The notes under the pieces are model-generated. The model was not told the origin of the DNA. It ran no database searches and was given only the letters and a program-made list of their open reading frames with translations. A DNA stretch of 64,000 nucleotides, from NCBI GenBank assembly GCA_024291935.2, contig CM044312.1, forward strand, positions 76,589,001 through 76,653,000. The letters run 5' to 3'. The position numbers and the translations under genes were made by a program. This DNA is from Okapia johnstoni (lineage: Eukaryota; Chordata; Mammalia; Artiodactyla; Giraffidae). Within the stretch, counting starts at the first letter, position 1, and every line of letters begins with the position of its first letter. This document shows positions 1 to 10,467 of the stretch, one piece after another.

Positions 1-452
1 ATCTTTGGCTGCAAAGAATATAATCAATCTGATTTTGGTGTCGACCATCTGGTGATGTCCATGTGTAGAGTCTTCTCTTGTGTTGTTTGAAGAGGGTGTT
101 TGCTATGACCAGTGCGTTCTCTTGGGAAAACTCTGTTAGCCTTTCCTCCGCTTCATTCTGTACTCCAAGGCCAAATTTGCCTGTTACTCCAGGTGTTTCT
201 TGACTTCCTACTTTTGCATTCCAGTCCTCTATAATGACAATGACATCTTTTTGGGGGTGTTAGTTCTAGAAGGTCTTGTAGGTCTTCATAGAACTGTTCA
301 ACTTCAGCTTCTTCAGCATTATTGGTCAGGGCATAGAGTTGGATTACCATGATATTGAATGATTTGCCTTGGAAGTGAACAGAGATCATTCTGTCACTTT
401 TGAGATTGCCTCCAAGTACTGCATTTCGGACTCTTTTGTTTACTATGATGGC
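1..452 (-). mobile_element. BovB LINE fragment, endonuclease region
   Basis: Read on the minus strand this matches the BovB (RTE-type LINE) endonuclease region; the related copy at 20633-21250 carries the same segment on the plus strand. The minus frame at 153-524 keeps a recognisable stretch ('VNKRVRNAVLGGNLKSDRM') but the frame is broken nearer the window edge. The element continues beyond base 1, so its 3' part is outside the window. Similarity stops near 452, inside the endonuclease domain. It is a dead fragment. Confidence 0.9.
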
Positions 453-573
453 TAACTTTGATTTGGCTAGATACAAAATAATAAAAATTGTACCATGGAT
501 AACTAAGAACCTGATGTCAACCAAGATTTAAATTTTACAAATACTTAGTGTTTAATAACAACACTAATATATT

Positions 574-608
<35 letters not shown>

Positions 609-859
609 CTGCATAGTTGTGTTTTTATAGTAAAGCTTTAAAAATCACTTCATGAATAAAATTCAGTTAAAAACAAAAAATTTGTTTTTTCATACAACTT
701 ATACAAATAACCATGATGTATTTGGCTTTACTTACATTGATATCTGAATTTTCACTTCAGTGTTTTGCAAAGGTATACAAACAGATCCCCATTTATACAA
801 TATGTTAGAAAGACTTATTTCCTACCCACTATGATGATAAAAACCTGTGGCTAATGGAC
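453..859. other. unique AT-rich DNA with an (AT)n run
   Basis: No gene or recognised dispersed repeat. It contains the AT dinucleotide run at about 576-605. Confidence 0.6.
576..605. repeat. (AT)n microsatellite
   Basis: Uninterrupted alternating A and T for about 30 bases, directly visible. It is likely polymorphic in length. Confidence 0.95.
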
Positions 860-945
860 CTAAGTGACTTGTCTAATGCCAGCTCTAAGGAGTAAAACTG
901 GGACAATCAAAACTCAGATCTCCAGATACCAGTTATACTGATCTG
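860..945 (-). mobile_element. possible MIR SINE fragment
   Basis: On the minus strand the order of words resembles the MIR core: the plus strand shows 'CCTAAGTGACTTGTC', then 'AAAACTGGGACAATC', then 'AACTCAGATCTCCAGA', matching the reverse complement of the tRNA-related part of MIR. It is degenerate, so confidence is low. Confidence 0.35.
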
Positions 946-1352
946 TGCATCTTATGTAAATAGGCATGAATTTTGGTATAAAAATAAGTGGGTTCTAATC
1001 TCAGTTTCACAAACGAACACCTAATACCATTAAATAAATATGATGAACAAATGCCATTTCCACTGTGGAATGAAATATCAGAAAGGATGGAGAATAGAAA
1101 AGTGTCAATTTTCCATCTTTTCTTGAGTCATTTATCCCTTAAGTACAGAATAATACTCTTTTCCATTACATACAAATACATTCCTTATCTACGTAGGTAT
1201 GTCTGGCAATTTGTTAATTTCAGGTCTGCAGCTTTTCTGTTCTATCACTGGTGATCAAGATTTGAGAATAGGGCAAAGTCTAGGACGCATGCTGATATTA
1301 GTTAATGGACCTCAGAGATCATGAAATACTTAACATTTAGAGGAGGATATTT
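946..1352. other. unique sequence, nothing recognised
   Basis: An 88-codon open frame at 988-1254 has no recognisable motif, no initiation context of note and no splice context. I treat it as chance. No repeat was recognised. Confidence 0.55.
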
Positions 1353-1503
1353 GTTTTAGTAACTATGAAAAATCAAAAGTAGTGTCTACTTTATAAAATT
1401 TCAAGTAATTTAAATATGCACATGCGGGTGCACACACACACACTCAAATAACTTGAAATTTTGTAAGTAAATACTACTTTTGATTTTTCATAACTACTAA
1501 AAA
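1353..1503. repeat. imperfect inverted repeat with CA-rich loop
   Basis: The left arm (about 1353-1411) and right arm (about 1446-1503) are reverse complements with a few mismatches. For example 'GAAAAATCAAAAGTAGT' on the left is matched by 'ACTACTTTTGATTTTTC' on the right, and 'AAATTTCAAGTAATTT' by 'AAATAACTTGAAATTT'. The loop of about 34 bases has alternating purine-pyrimidine sequence (ATGCACATGC, then a CA run). A transcript from either strand would fold into a long hairpin. I do not recognise a transposon family. Confidence 0.9.
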
Positions 1504-2162
1504 AAATTCTAATTGAATGTTTTTGCAACAATCTTTAAAAATAAAGGTAGAATATAGTTTGCTTAAATGAGTAATTTCTTCTAAATAAAGAAACAATCTC
1601 AAGTGTTCCTATTTGAGTGGCTGATTGATATAAATGCTAGTTAACCTCATAAACTGTTGAAGGTCCATTTGAGGTGTTCCAACTTGAGAATACCAAGATA
1701 TTTGATTATAAATATGAAAAAACATGTTTCCAGCTAGTTCTCAATTTCTTCTCAAACATATTAGCAAATCAGTCATTGGGGGAAAACACAATTATTGAGT
1801 GAATAATTCACTTGTGTTCTATATTGATAGGAGAGAAATAGACATACATGCAAAGGAATGTAAATGCGATGAGGGGAATCATCTTGGTGAGTGGCCTGGG
1901 CCTAAAGGCACTTGACTTTAGTCCTAATTCTTCCATTGACTAATGTTGGAAGATGGCAATTTAAATTATATGAATAACTATTCATCTTCTCAACATAGAA
2001 GCATTACACACACAGGAAGATTCTGAGTCTGTGAAATGAGAAAGTAGTATCTTGTATCTATACCAAGAAAGTGATTTTTTTTTCCTCTACAGCTTTTTTG
2101 GTAAAAGAAACTTGTCTTACTTGTTCATTTAACATAGGAAGCAGTTTTTATTTTGTACTCTT
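1504..2162. other. unique sequence, nothing recognised
   Basis: AT-rich, with no convincing open frame or dispersed repeat. Confidence 0.55.
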
Positions 2163-2358
2163 GGGCTTCCCTTGTGGCTCAGCTGGTAAAAAATCCAACT
2201 GAAGTGCAGGAGACCTGGGTTCGATCCCTGGGTTGGGAAGATCCCCTGAAGAAGAGAAAGGCTACCCACTCCAGTATTCTGACCTGAAGGATCCCATGGA
2301 GTCCAAAGGGGTCACAAAGAGTCGGACACGACTGAGTGGCTTTCACTTTCACTTTTCA
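2163..2358 (+). mobile_element. Bov-tA SINE
   Basis: tRNA-derived ruminant SINE. It starts GGGCTTCCCTTGTGGCTCAG, with an A-box-like 'TGGCTCAGCTGGT' and a B-box-like 'GGTTCGATCCC', followed by the BovB-related tail part 'CACAAAGAGTCGGACACGAC' and a CACTTTCACTTT end. These SINEs are transcribed by RNA polymerase III and mobilised by BovB. No clear target-site duplication was seen. Confidence 0.93.
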
Positions 2359-3938
2359 AGGAGAAGAAATTAATATTTAAAAAAACATTTTACTTAATTA
2401 CTATTTAACATACTGATGCCATAATTTCAGAGAAAATAGTTATTAGTCAAGCTCTTTGTTGCTATGCAAATCATGGAAACCAATAAATGGGATGAACATT
2501 TTACTTGTTAATTTTGATTGCATTCTCTAAAATATTCTAACAAAATTATTCACTTTTTCGATCTGTGAACTGTGATAGCCCACATGAGAGCACAGAATTT
2601 TTGCTTTTTGCCTAGAATTTTCTTGAGGAAACAGCCTATCCTGTGTGCTTTGTGGTTACAGGCGTCCTCCAACCTCTCTGCTGGCTGTCCCTCAGATCTC
2701 ACATTTTCCCTTGACATCTCCTAGCTCTTAAAAAAGTTCTTTGGAGTGTGTAACACTAACACCATCATCCTCCCAGCACCTACTTTTTAATTTTACACAT
2801 ACATATATATACAATTTCATCTTTGCTCTCTATAAAAATCCTCTAAAGACCCATTACATTTCTAACATGTGACTCACTGTCATGTTGTAGAAAGTTTTGG
2901 TTTCAGGGAAAAAAGGTCATGTAAGATGTAAAATTAGTTGCAGTTAAAAATACGTATCCATATTTCTAAACACCCTCTGTCAAGTATTGAAAAAGAGAGG
3001 GTAGCTACTGAACCATAAGACCAAGAATTCACACTGGATCTTAATACAAAAATTCTCCACAGAATGCTGATCATTACACTTCATTTGTGCTTCATTTCTT
3101 TATGATAAAACAAGCATAGTAATGATGAGTTGCAATGTCTTAAAACTCTTTCTAAAAATTCAAGCAGTTTTTCAAACAAATAAAAATAACTTCAGTAACC
3201 TTGTAGCAGGTGGACAGTAAATATTATCAAGTCTAATCAATATGAAAGTAGATATAATTCAAGACAATGGTATGAGGATATTCATGAGAATCCCGGCAGA
3301 GGAATACAAAGAAAGCTAGGGTCTGAATTAAGAAATTTCTAAAGATTCTCTTGACACTCTGAAAAACAATCTTTTCATTAAATATCAGTTTTCTAATTTC
3401 CTCATATAACTCTAATAAATGTTAAGGAAAAAAAAATCTCCAAATTAATTTATTTAATAAAATTTAATTCATTGTTACATGCAACTTTACAGAGGCATCA
3501 GAGAGGGTTTTCATCAACTCAACAATGCTAGGAATTATCATTTTCAAAATGTTAAAAATTCTTGGCATTAGAGATTTTAAAATTAATTTAAAGAAATGTA
3601 TGATAATCACAAATGCAGATTAAAAGGCAATAAAGTAATGGAATAGAAGTTTGGCTTTGTTTCCTTAACTGAGCAGATACAGAAGTTAGTAATACAGTGC
3701 TATTTTGTGTCAAAATTTAAGCTTTGGGAAACTTTTTCAAAAAGATGATGAAGCACAGGAAGCTGTAATTTTTAATCAATTATCATAAAAAATAAACACA
3801 AGGAGGATGAATAACAACAGTAATAATCATTTGGAATGAATTTTATGTAACTTGCAAAAGTTGCATTAAAAAAAACAAAAACTTCCAGCCTCTATTCCTC
3901 TTTCATCTAGCTACGAAGCAAAGAATATAAATGCATTT
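2359..3938. other. unique sequence, nothing recognised
   Basis: AT-rich DNA of about 1.6 kb without a recognisable gene or dispersed repeat. A short pyrimidine-rich, somewhat GC-richer patch lies at about 2650-2790. Confidence 0.55.
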
Positions 3939-3950
3939 ACCCTCAAATCT

Positions 3951-4077
3951 TGGAGAAGGAAATGGCAACCCACTCCAGTATTCTTGTCTGGAAAATCCTA
4001 TGGATAGAGGAACCTGGTGGGCTACAGTCCATGGAGTCCCAAGAGTCCAGCAAGAATGAGCGACTAAACCACCACCA
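3951..4077 (+). mobile_element. Bov-A2 monomer with perfect 12-bp target duplication
   Basis: Bov-A type monomer (GGAGAAGGAAATGGCAACCC through to GAGCGACTAAACCACCACCA), lacking the tRNA-like head. It is flanked by identical 12-mers ACCCTCAAATCT at 3939-3950 and 4078-4089, which define the insertion exactly. Bov-A is a non-autonomous BovB derivative. Confidence 0.9.
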
Positions 4078-4143
4078 ACCCTCAAATCTAGCCATTCAGT
4101 AAAATTGAGGCAAATAATTATTTGCCATCTAAAGGTTTCATAG

Positions 4144-4446
4144 CTCAGTTGATAAAAAAAATCCACCCGCAATGCAGGAGACCCCAGTTCGATTCCTGGG
4201 TGGGGAAGATCTCCCCTGGAGAAGGGATAGGCTACCCACTCCAGTATTCTTAGGCTTCCCTTGTGCCTCAGCTGGTAAAGAATCCGCCTGCAATGTGGCA
4301 GATCTGGGTTCGATCCCTGGGTTGGGAAGATCCCCCTGAGAAGGGAAAGGCTACCCACTCCAGTATTCTGGCCTGGAAAATTTCATAGACTGTATAGCCC
4401 ACAGGGTTGCAGAGTCAGACATGACTGAACGACTTTCACTTTCACT
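4144..4446 (+). mobile_element. dimeric Bov-tA SINE inserted as one unit
   Basis: Two Bov-tA units in the same orientation. The left unit (4144-4247) lacks its first bases, begins CTCAGTTGATAAAA, and stops within the body at CCAGTATTCTT. The right unit (about 4248-4446) is nearly complete, from AGGCTTCCCTTGTG to TTTCACTTTCACT. A 16-bp near-duplicate (TCTAAAGGTTTCATAG at 4128-4143 and TCTAAAGTTCTCATAG at 4447-4462, two mismatches) flanks the pair as a whole, so both units probably arrived in one event. Confidence 0.85.
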
Positions 4447-4462
4447 TCTAAAGTTCTCATAG

Positions 4463-6839
4463 CCTTTACACTTTTCCCAGTTTATTTGTTGTTTTGAATA
4501 CCAGCAATTTGAATTATAATATGCTGCCCCATTTGATCAGTGTTTTACAGTTTACCCAAAGCTTTATTGTATGCTGTCTAATTTAAGACACACTAAACTC
4601 TGTGACTAGATATGGATCAATTTTTCCACTCAAGAATAAGAAAGCAAAAAGGAAGTACATGTAGGAAGTGGAGAAGCCAGGGCTTTAGACTCCTGGTTTC
4701 AGCTGTTATTTGTGACTCTGCAACTGAAACCCAAATACACCAAAGTACAAAATTGAGTCACATCAGCTTCACTGCAGGGCCAACATGCACACATTCAAAT
4801 TGCCTTACATTTCAAAGTAAGAGAATTCCCAAGACAGCAGTTGAAAAGCAGACTTATTTATTCCTATACTTTCAAAATAACTTTCTTTTTGTAAGATTAT
4901 TTTCACATTCTAAATAGAACCTTAAAATTCACAGGGTATATGTCATTTTTTTTTTATTTAAGAAAGCATAATGTGTTTTAAGTATATTCCATTCTAAATG
5001 CCATGTAATAGACATGATGCTCTATACATAGGATGTGAAATGAATTGCAGATTAAATATGTTGATAAATGTTCTTAGTGAGCAGTCTGCAGCTACCTTAT
5101 GTTTCAGTCATTTATATCCTTAGAATTTGGTTCTTAAGTTCAATATGTTTAAACATTCAAACAAAGCAATATTTCAAGGATATCCACTGAATGCCCTGCT
5201 GTGTCACACCAGGAGTGACACAATTAAAGAGTTATGAAGAAGACAGAATTTAACTTTTGCTAAATTATATTTCCCCTTGCAAAGAACACATTTTGGGTGG
5301 ATAATTTTCCATCATGAATATGTATTTTTGACGCACAAATACTTGGAAAGATCTTTTTTTACAGCTGTCTTTACGTCTTTTAAATAAGGCAAAATTTGGA
5401 TGCATAATTTAGGGGACTTGTGCATGAAGAGATAGTATTTTGTGTATTATAATCAAGCATAGGCCATGGACAAATAGTGGCGATATGTACCTTTTCCATC
5501 TTCCCTTAAATTTTGTGTAGACCTTTTGGGACCAAAACAAACAGACATTCTGAGAAGGGTTAAATCCAGTTTAGAATACCTAACTGTCAATGCTTAGCTA
5601 ATTTGACTACCTTTAGGGTAGAATAAATTTAAATGGAAGAAAACCAAACCACATAGATTAAATGAACTTGTTCCATGTTTATAAAAAACAAATTTATGAT
5701 TAATTTTACTTTCCTTATTCTAATTTCTCATTTAATTCTATGTTGTTCAATTCTTTCATAATTTATACATTTACAGTCTCACAGAGACCATTGCTTCAAT
5801 GGCAGGATTTAGAGGTTTGAACATTCTATTACCTTAGCAATACTGTTAAAATTTTGTGATGTTCAGTCATTTGGATTTCCTTTGATGCTAAGTTGTCTTT
5901 TAAGTGAGCTTTTATTTTTTTAAAGTACTGGTGATAGTCAATATATCTTAATTATGCCTATCTCTCCATTAGTATGTAATGCCTCTTATATGATGACTAG
6001 CACCTTAGAACTTATAAGCCATTTTCCCATGCAGAGTTAAGCATTGACATGTTACATACTGAATAATTTTTTTTCTCATAAAAATATACCTTATTACTGA
6101 AGCATTCTGAGGAATTAACAAAAGATGTATGGCCTGATTTTTGGCTTGAATTACATTTTCAGGATACCACTGCTGTAATATTTTATAGTAGAACATATAA
6201 TTCAGGGGTTCATATTAATCAGGCAAGAGGAAATGACAAAATTTTACATTAGCAACTGTGACTTCTGGAGTCTTCCCAAGGAATTTTATGCAAAGAAGCC
6301 AAAGTATCCCTGAAAGAATGTGAGGAACTAATTTTCCATGATCATTGATACTGACACTAGCTCCATAGGATCATTAAAGACTCTTATTGTTGAAGTTAGA
6401 ATAGCTATGGTCTGTTATTTTTTGTCCGGCTGGCTTCCTTTAAATCATATTTATTCTTCCTCACAGTCTGGCATTCTTGATTTTTCATGTTTCTCAGATC
6501 TTTATTTTGAATGGGTTTGTAATAATAATGGCCTCTTCTAATGCAGAAGCAAGTTACCATGTGTAGACACCTACTCCACGTTAGTAGAAGAGTTTATGTT
6601 TATAGCACACAATTGGAGTGGACCCAAGGAAAAAGGACTGGAGGGCTCTACAGAAAAGACAAGTTGAGAGTCTTTCTTGCATGTTTCCGTACGTACTATT
6701 CAACTCATAACCTCCCAAATTAAAATTGGTATCTTCCTTTTTTGCCAGAGACAAAAGAAGTACCTCTGAGCTCGTCTACCTAGGTTATTAACAGTGTGGC
6801 TTTTATTTTCAAATGTCCTCTCTATACTAACTTTTCTTC
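4463..6839. other. unique sequence, nothing recognised
   Basis: About 2.4 kb of AT-rich DNA. Short open frames at 4612-4917, 6005-6196 and 6338-6723 show no domain or motif and are best read as chance. Confidence 0.5.
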
Positions 6840-7122
6840 TTCCCTTATAGTTTGAACTTCCTCCATTTTAACACATTTTCCATCAATATTCCAATTTCTA
6901 CAACTGTCACTCAATCTCTCCTTTAGATAGATATCAACATTTCTGAAACAGTAGTTTAACCCTTTGTTTTCCATTTTAAACTTCATTCATTCCTCAACAC
7001 ACAGAATGTGCATTTTGTCTGCACTAGTGTAAGGCAATCATTCTTGAAAAAATTACCAGTGATATCCACATATTCAAATTTTATAACCACTTCAAAAATT
7101 TTAAACTGTTTAGCCTCAGAAG

Positions 7123-7257
7123 CATTAGACTTCACGGACTCCTACTCCTTAAAACTTCATTAGACTTCATTAGAAGACTGAGACGTCTAACACTAAGAAG
7201 ACTAAGACTAACACTAAGACTTCATTAGACTTCATTGACTCCTAGTCCTTAAAACTT
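7123..7257. repeat. local direct repeat with 100-bp offset
   Basis: A 35-bp segment at 7123-7157 recurs at 7223-7257 with three mismatches, exactly 100 bases apart. The interval is filled with degenerate AAGACT / CTAAGA / TTCATTAGAC words, including the palindrome AGACGTCT at 7181-7188. It looks like a small minisatellite born inside the L2 relic. Confidence 0.85.
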
Positions 7258-7587
7258 TTCCTTAAGACTATTCCTAAAAAAATTCCTTCTGAACCTTCTC
7301 ACTGTATTCTCCTCAGTGTTAGAACTGGCTGAGATTCTACCCATGGTTTTCTGTTTGGAATGATGTTTCCTCTGTGCTGAATACCTGATCAACATCTGAG
7401 ATTCAAATCAAACCGAACCTTTAAATAAGTCCTTCTCTTCCTTACTCTATGTTTTGATTAAATATTGCACTTGTCTATACTACTGTATCAATGTATTGCA
7501 ACATAACTGCATACCTGCTTCCTTTACAGAGTATGTGTGTTCCTGTTTTACAGGGACTAAAGTCAGTACCTGATATCTAGTAAATAT

Positions 7588-7610
7588 TAATAGATAATTA
7601 ATTAATTAAT
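7588..7610. repeat. (ATTA)n-like simple repeat
   Basis: AATAGATAATTAATTAATTAA is visible directly. It sits at the 3'-end side of the L2 relic. Confidence 0.8.
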
Positions 7611-7798
7611 GCCAAGTCCTGGGCATGGCTGGTGAGCTAAAAAGTTTAATCTCCCTTTAATATCATTTTCCATTGAGATATTCATATTCCTAGTTTTCCT
7701 TATTTTAAATTCTAATAAAAGAAATTCAACTTAAATTCTTTTTTAGTTAAAAGAGACAGAGATTAACATAAATAAGAGTTTCAACTTATTGAATTCTT

Positions 7799-7935
7799 AA
7801 CCTCACAACAACTCTGTCAATAATACCAATGATATCCCTATTTTTATCTTTAAAAAGGACCAGATAAATCATGGGCCTGAGGCAAATGAGTGGTGTAAGA
7901 GTTCAGAGCAGAACTCAAATCTCTCTCTCCAAAAT
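7799..7935 (-). mobile_element. MIR SINE fragment
   Basis: The plus strand reads CCTCACAACAACTCTGTCAA, then a 'CCTATTTTTATCTTTAAAAAGG' type stretch, then 'GGGCCTGAGGCAAATGAGTG', 'AAGAGTTCAGAGCAGAACTC'. This is the order expected for the reverse complement of MIR. Confidence 0.6.
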
Positions 7936-7989
7936 TGTGTACTAAAGTTACAATGGAGGGAAGGCAGAAAAACAACAACAAACAACAAC

Positions 7990-8340
7990 AACAAATGGTG
8001 CTCTGAAGAGTGAACATTTAAGCTGATTTCTGAAGTATTTTATCTTCTCAGATAGGGGGAAGAACATTTAGAAAGAAGGTAGTACCACTACAATATCTTA
8101 AGCTGAAACAGCATTTTGGATAGGTTTAAGAATAAAAGTAGTGAATGAGGGGTTTCACAAAGTGAGATAATGACAAAGAAATTAGACAGATATAAGCCAT
8201 TTAGGGCCTTAAGAGTCAGGGTAAAAAATTTGCTTCTGCCTCATTGTAATAGGAGTTCATTATAATGGAGTAGTGGTATGGAGTGATGATATGATCTTTC
8301 ATTTTGAAAAAAGTCACTGTAATTGATGCATAAAGATTAG
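7990..8340 (+). mobile_element. L2 LINE 3' region relic
   Basis: Follows the L2 3' segment on the plus strand: GTGAACATTTAAGCTGATTT, then GCCATTTAGGGCCTTAAGAG, then TATGATCTTTCATTTTGAAAAAAGTCACT, matching the L2 order 'tgacatttgagc', 'agggccttgtagg', 'tgatctgac...aggatcact'. A CAA-rich simple repeat (7973-7996) precedes it. Confidence 0.5.
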
Positions 8341-8454
8341 ACTATAAAAACAGCAAAAATGGAGAAAGTTACAAAAGAATGATACCAAAGAGTCTCATTT
8401 AGTTGCCTTTGATGCACAGAGGTAGGGGAAGACTTATTATATAAATCTATATAT

Positions 8455-8655
8455 TTTTAAATTCTGAAGTCAGAGAAAGACAAATATAAGAAATCACTTA
8501 TATGTAGAATCTTAAAAAGGTACAAATGAACTTATTTACGAAACAAAAATAGAGTCACATATGTAGAAAACAAATGTATAGTTACCAAGGGGGAAAGGAA
8601 GAGGAGGAATAAATTAAAAGATGGGGATTGACATATACACACTACTATAAATATA
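8455..8655 (+). mobile_element. L1 3' end (left of a SINE insertion)
   Basis: Matches the L1 3' region seen in artiodactyls: AATCACTTATATGTAGAATC, then ACAAATGAACTTATTTACGA, then AGAGTCACATATGTAGAAAAC, GTTACCAAGGGGGAAAGG, ACATATACACACTACTATAA. Similarity resumes with L1 3' sequence after the SINE at 8656-8842. Confidence 0.75.
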
Positions 8656-8842
8656 TTCCCAGGTGGCCCAGTGGTAAAGAATTCACCTGCCAATGCAAGA
8701 GACTCAAGAGATGTGAGTTCAGTCCCTGGGTCAGGAAAATCACCTGGAGTAGGGAATGATAATTCAACCCAGGATTATTGCCTGGAAAATTCCACGAACA
8801 GAGGAGCCTGGCAGGTTACAGTCCATGGGGGCTGTGAAAGAT
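8656..8842 (+). mobile_element. Bov-tA SINE inserted next to L1
   Basis: Starts TTCCCAGGTGGCCCAGTGGT, has a B-box-like GAGTTCAGTCCC, and the conserved body CCTGGAAAATTCCACGAACAGAGGAGCC. It is diverged and the 3' tail is short. It separates two pieces of L1 3' sequence. Confidence 0.85.
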
Positions 8843-9115
8843 GAATAAGTTCAAGAAATCTACTGGGCAACATAGTGTCTATAGTTAACAATTCAGTACT
8901 ATAGACATAAATATTTGTTAAGAGGCTAGATCTCATGTTAAATGCTCTTACCATAAAATAAACATATAAAATACAAACAAAAAGAACTAAAAAGGCAAAA
9001 GAAAACTTTTGAAATTGGTAAATATTTTTCTTACCTTGATTGTTGTAATGGTTTAATACGCATTGTATGCATATTCCAAACATCATATTGTACACATTAA
9101 ACATGCCAAATTTTG
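8843..9115 (+). mobile_element. L1 3' end (right of the SINE)
   Basis: Contains ATGAATAAGTTCAAGAAATCT, ATAGTTAACAATTCAGTACT, AGGCTAGATCTCATGTTAAATG, and further on TGTACACATTAAACATGCCAAATTTT, in the order of an older L1M-type 3' UTR. It may be a different L1 subfamily from the left piece. Confidence 0.65.
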
Positions 9116-9659
9116 GGGAGGGGTTAATATCAATTATAGCACAAAAATATGGGAAGATTATTGAAGACCAGTGATTTTAAAGTTGTTCCTGTTAGCCCTG
9201 ACTGATCCTGAAGGAATGGAGGAGTCTTCTAAATGGGTGAAGGTTGACTGCATAGGTAAGGACCTCCCCATGTCTCCATCCTCAATTAACTGGCTCCATA
9301 TTTTTGGTTTTATATGTTAGATTTGTACTGTTTCACTTGAATAAAGCTAAAGCATATTGAAAATCATTGTTAAATTATCTCTGAGGCTTCTTTCTATCAT
9401 ATGATCTACCACTGACTTTCTTTTCTCCTTTGATAGATATTATTCATAGGTATTCTCATGTATGCTATTGCTATACAGATAGGTATAATTTTCATTTTTT
9501 TATTTCTAATAGAGCCTTGACTCATAGTCATGGATGATTTCCAACTATATGTTTATCTGAAACTCTCAGAAAGATGCCAAACTTTAGAAACTAAAAATAA
9601 AATACCAATTCCTCTTCATTTATGTGTTATCAATGAAGTCAGAAAACCAGAAAAATCAA
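9116..9659. other. unique sequence, nothing recognised
   Basis: AT-rich; no gene or repeat recognised. Confidence 0.5.
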
Positions 9660-9975
9660 TGACTCATTGATTCCTCATTTTTCACATTCCATTATATATT
9701 CTTGAGTCTTATATCCTACCTCTTAAATATCTACCAAATCTATTCCATCCACTTTGGCTACTGCTTTCATTGTAAGCATTAACATTTCTTTTGGAAGATA
9801 TTAGTTTCTTAAATGACCTTCTCTAATTCCTTCCTCCTCCCCCAACACACTTGTTCAAACCTCAGCTCAAAACCATCTCAAAACTTTCTGCTCATATTTC
9901 TCTCCTTATAATGGTTTTACAGTTTATCCAGGACATACTTCATAGCTTGGCATAGCTGCTAACACCACAGAACTT
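9660..9975 (-). mobile_element. possible L2 relic
   Basis: Pyrimidine-rich plus strand with 'TACCAAATCTATTCCATCCA', 'AACCTCAGCTCAAAACCATC' and 'CAGCTTGGCATAG'-like words, in an order resembling the reverse complement of L2. Highly diverged. Confidence 0.4.
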
Positions 9976-10467
9976 AATCACTATGTACCAATCACTCATT
10001 TTGGTGCCTTAATGTTAAATTGGTAAGTAGAACAAGTTCATTTATGATATCAAAATGAAACTTCATTTTTGTCTCCCTTTCAAAAATACTGTTAAGGAAG
10101 GTTTTATTTTCCTGCAAAAATAAACCATGAAAGAAAACTCTGACAAACTCATGAATTATCTGCCCTTAAAAGATAACTATTTGATCACCTTAAGTCAGTC
10201 TCCTTTTGGTATTAGAACATGCATATCCAACTGAGATGAACCTGACTCAGCAATAGATCTTCCAACTGCCTGCTCAGGTCAGCCTCAGGCTGGAGGGCTG
10301 CTGGTACTTTGGATCTGGAAGGTGGTAGAAGCTGACCACCTTTCCTGAAGCACCTTTGGAAGTGATTCAGATGTTCACAGCTGGAAACCCTCCCACCTGC
10401 AGCTATCCTCTCTAGGTCTGAAGTGGTACCACATCAGCCCTTATTCCCATGAGAATGGATGCCTACA
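9976..10467. other. unique sequence with a GC-richer patch
   Basis: 10200-10440 is noticeably richer in G and C than its surroundings (AGGCTGGAGGGCTGCTGG, ACCCTCCCACCTGCAGC) and contains an inverted match GGTGGTAGAAGCTGACCACC. No family or coding exon recognised. Confidence 0.45.

Larger units (their letters stand above)
6840..7610 (-). mobile_element. degenerate L2 LINE relic
   Basis: Word order on the plus strand follows the reverse complement of L2, from coding-derived sequence (CAGAAGCATTAGACTTCA, compare L2 'cagcatttgacac') towards the 3' end (GTACCTGATATCTAGTAAATATTAAT). It is strongly diverged, so the limits are approximate. An internal direct repeat (7123-7257) lies in the middle. 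Confidence 0.45.

Noticed and set aside
988..1254. 88-codon plus-strand open frame
   Set aside because: No motif, no splice context, and AT-rich composition; chance frame.
2163..2358. A-box and B-box that could signal a tRNA gene
   Set aside because: They belong to the tRNA-derived head of Bov-tA; no cloverleaf with acceptor stem can be assembled here or in the other Bov-tA copies.
3903..4358. 151-codon minus-strand open frame
   Set aside because: It lies almost wholly across the Bov-A2 monomer and the dimeric Bov-tA in antisense; open by chance of SINE sequence, not a gene.
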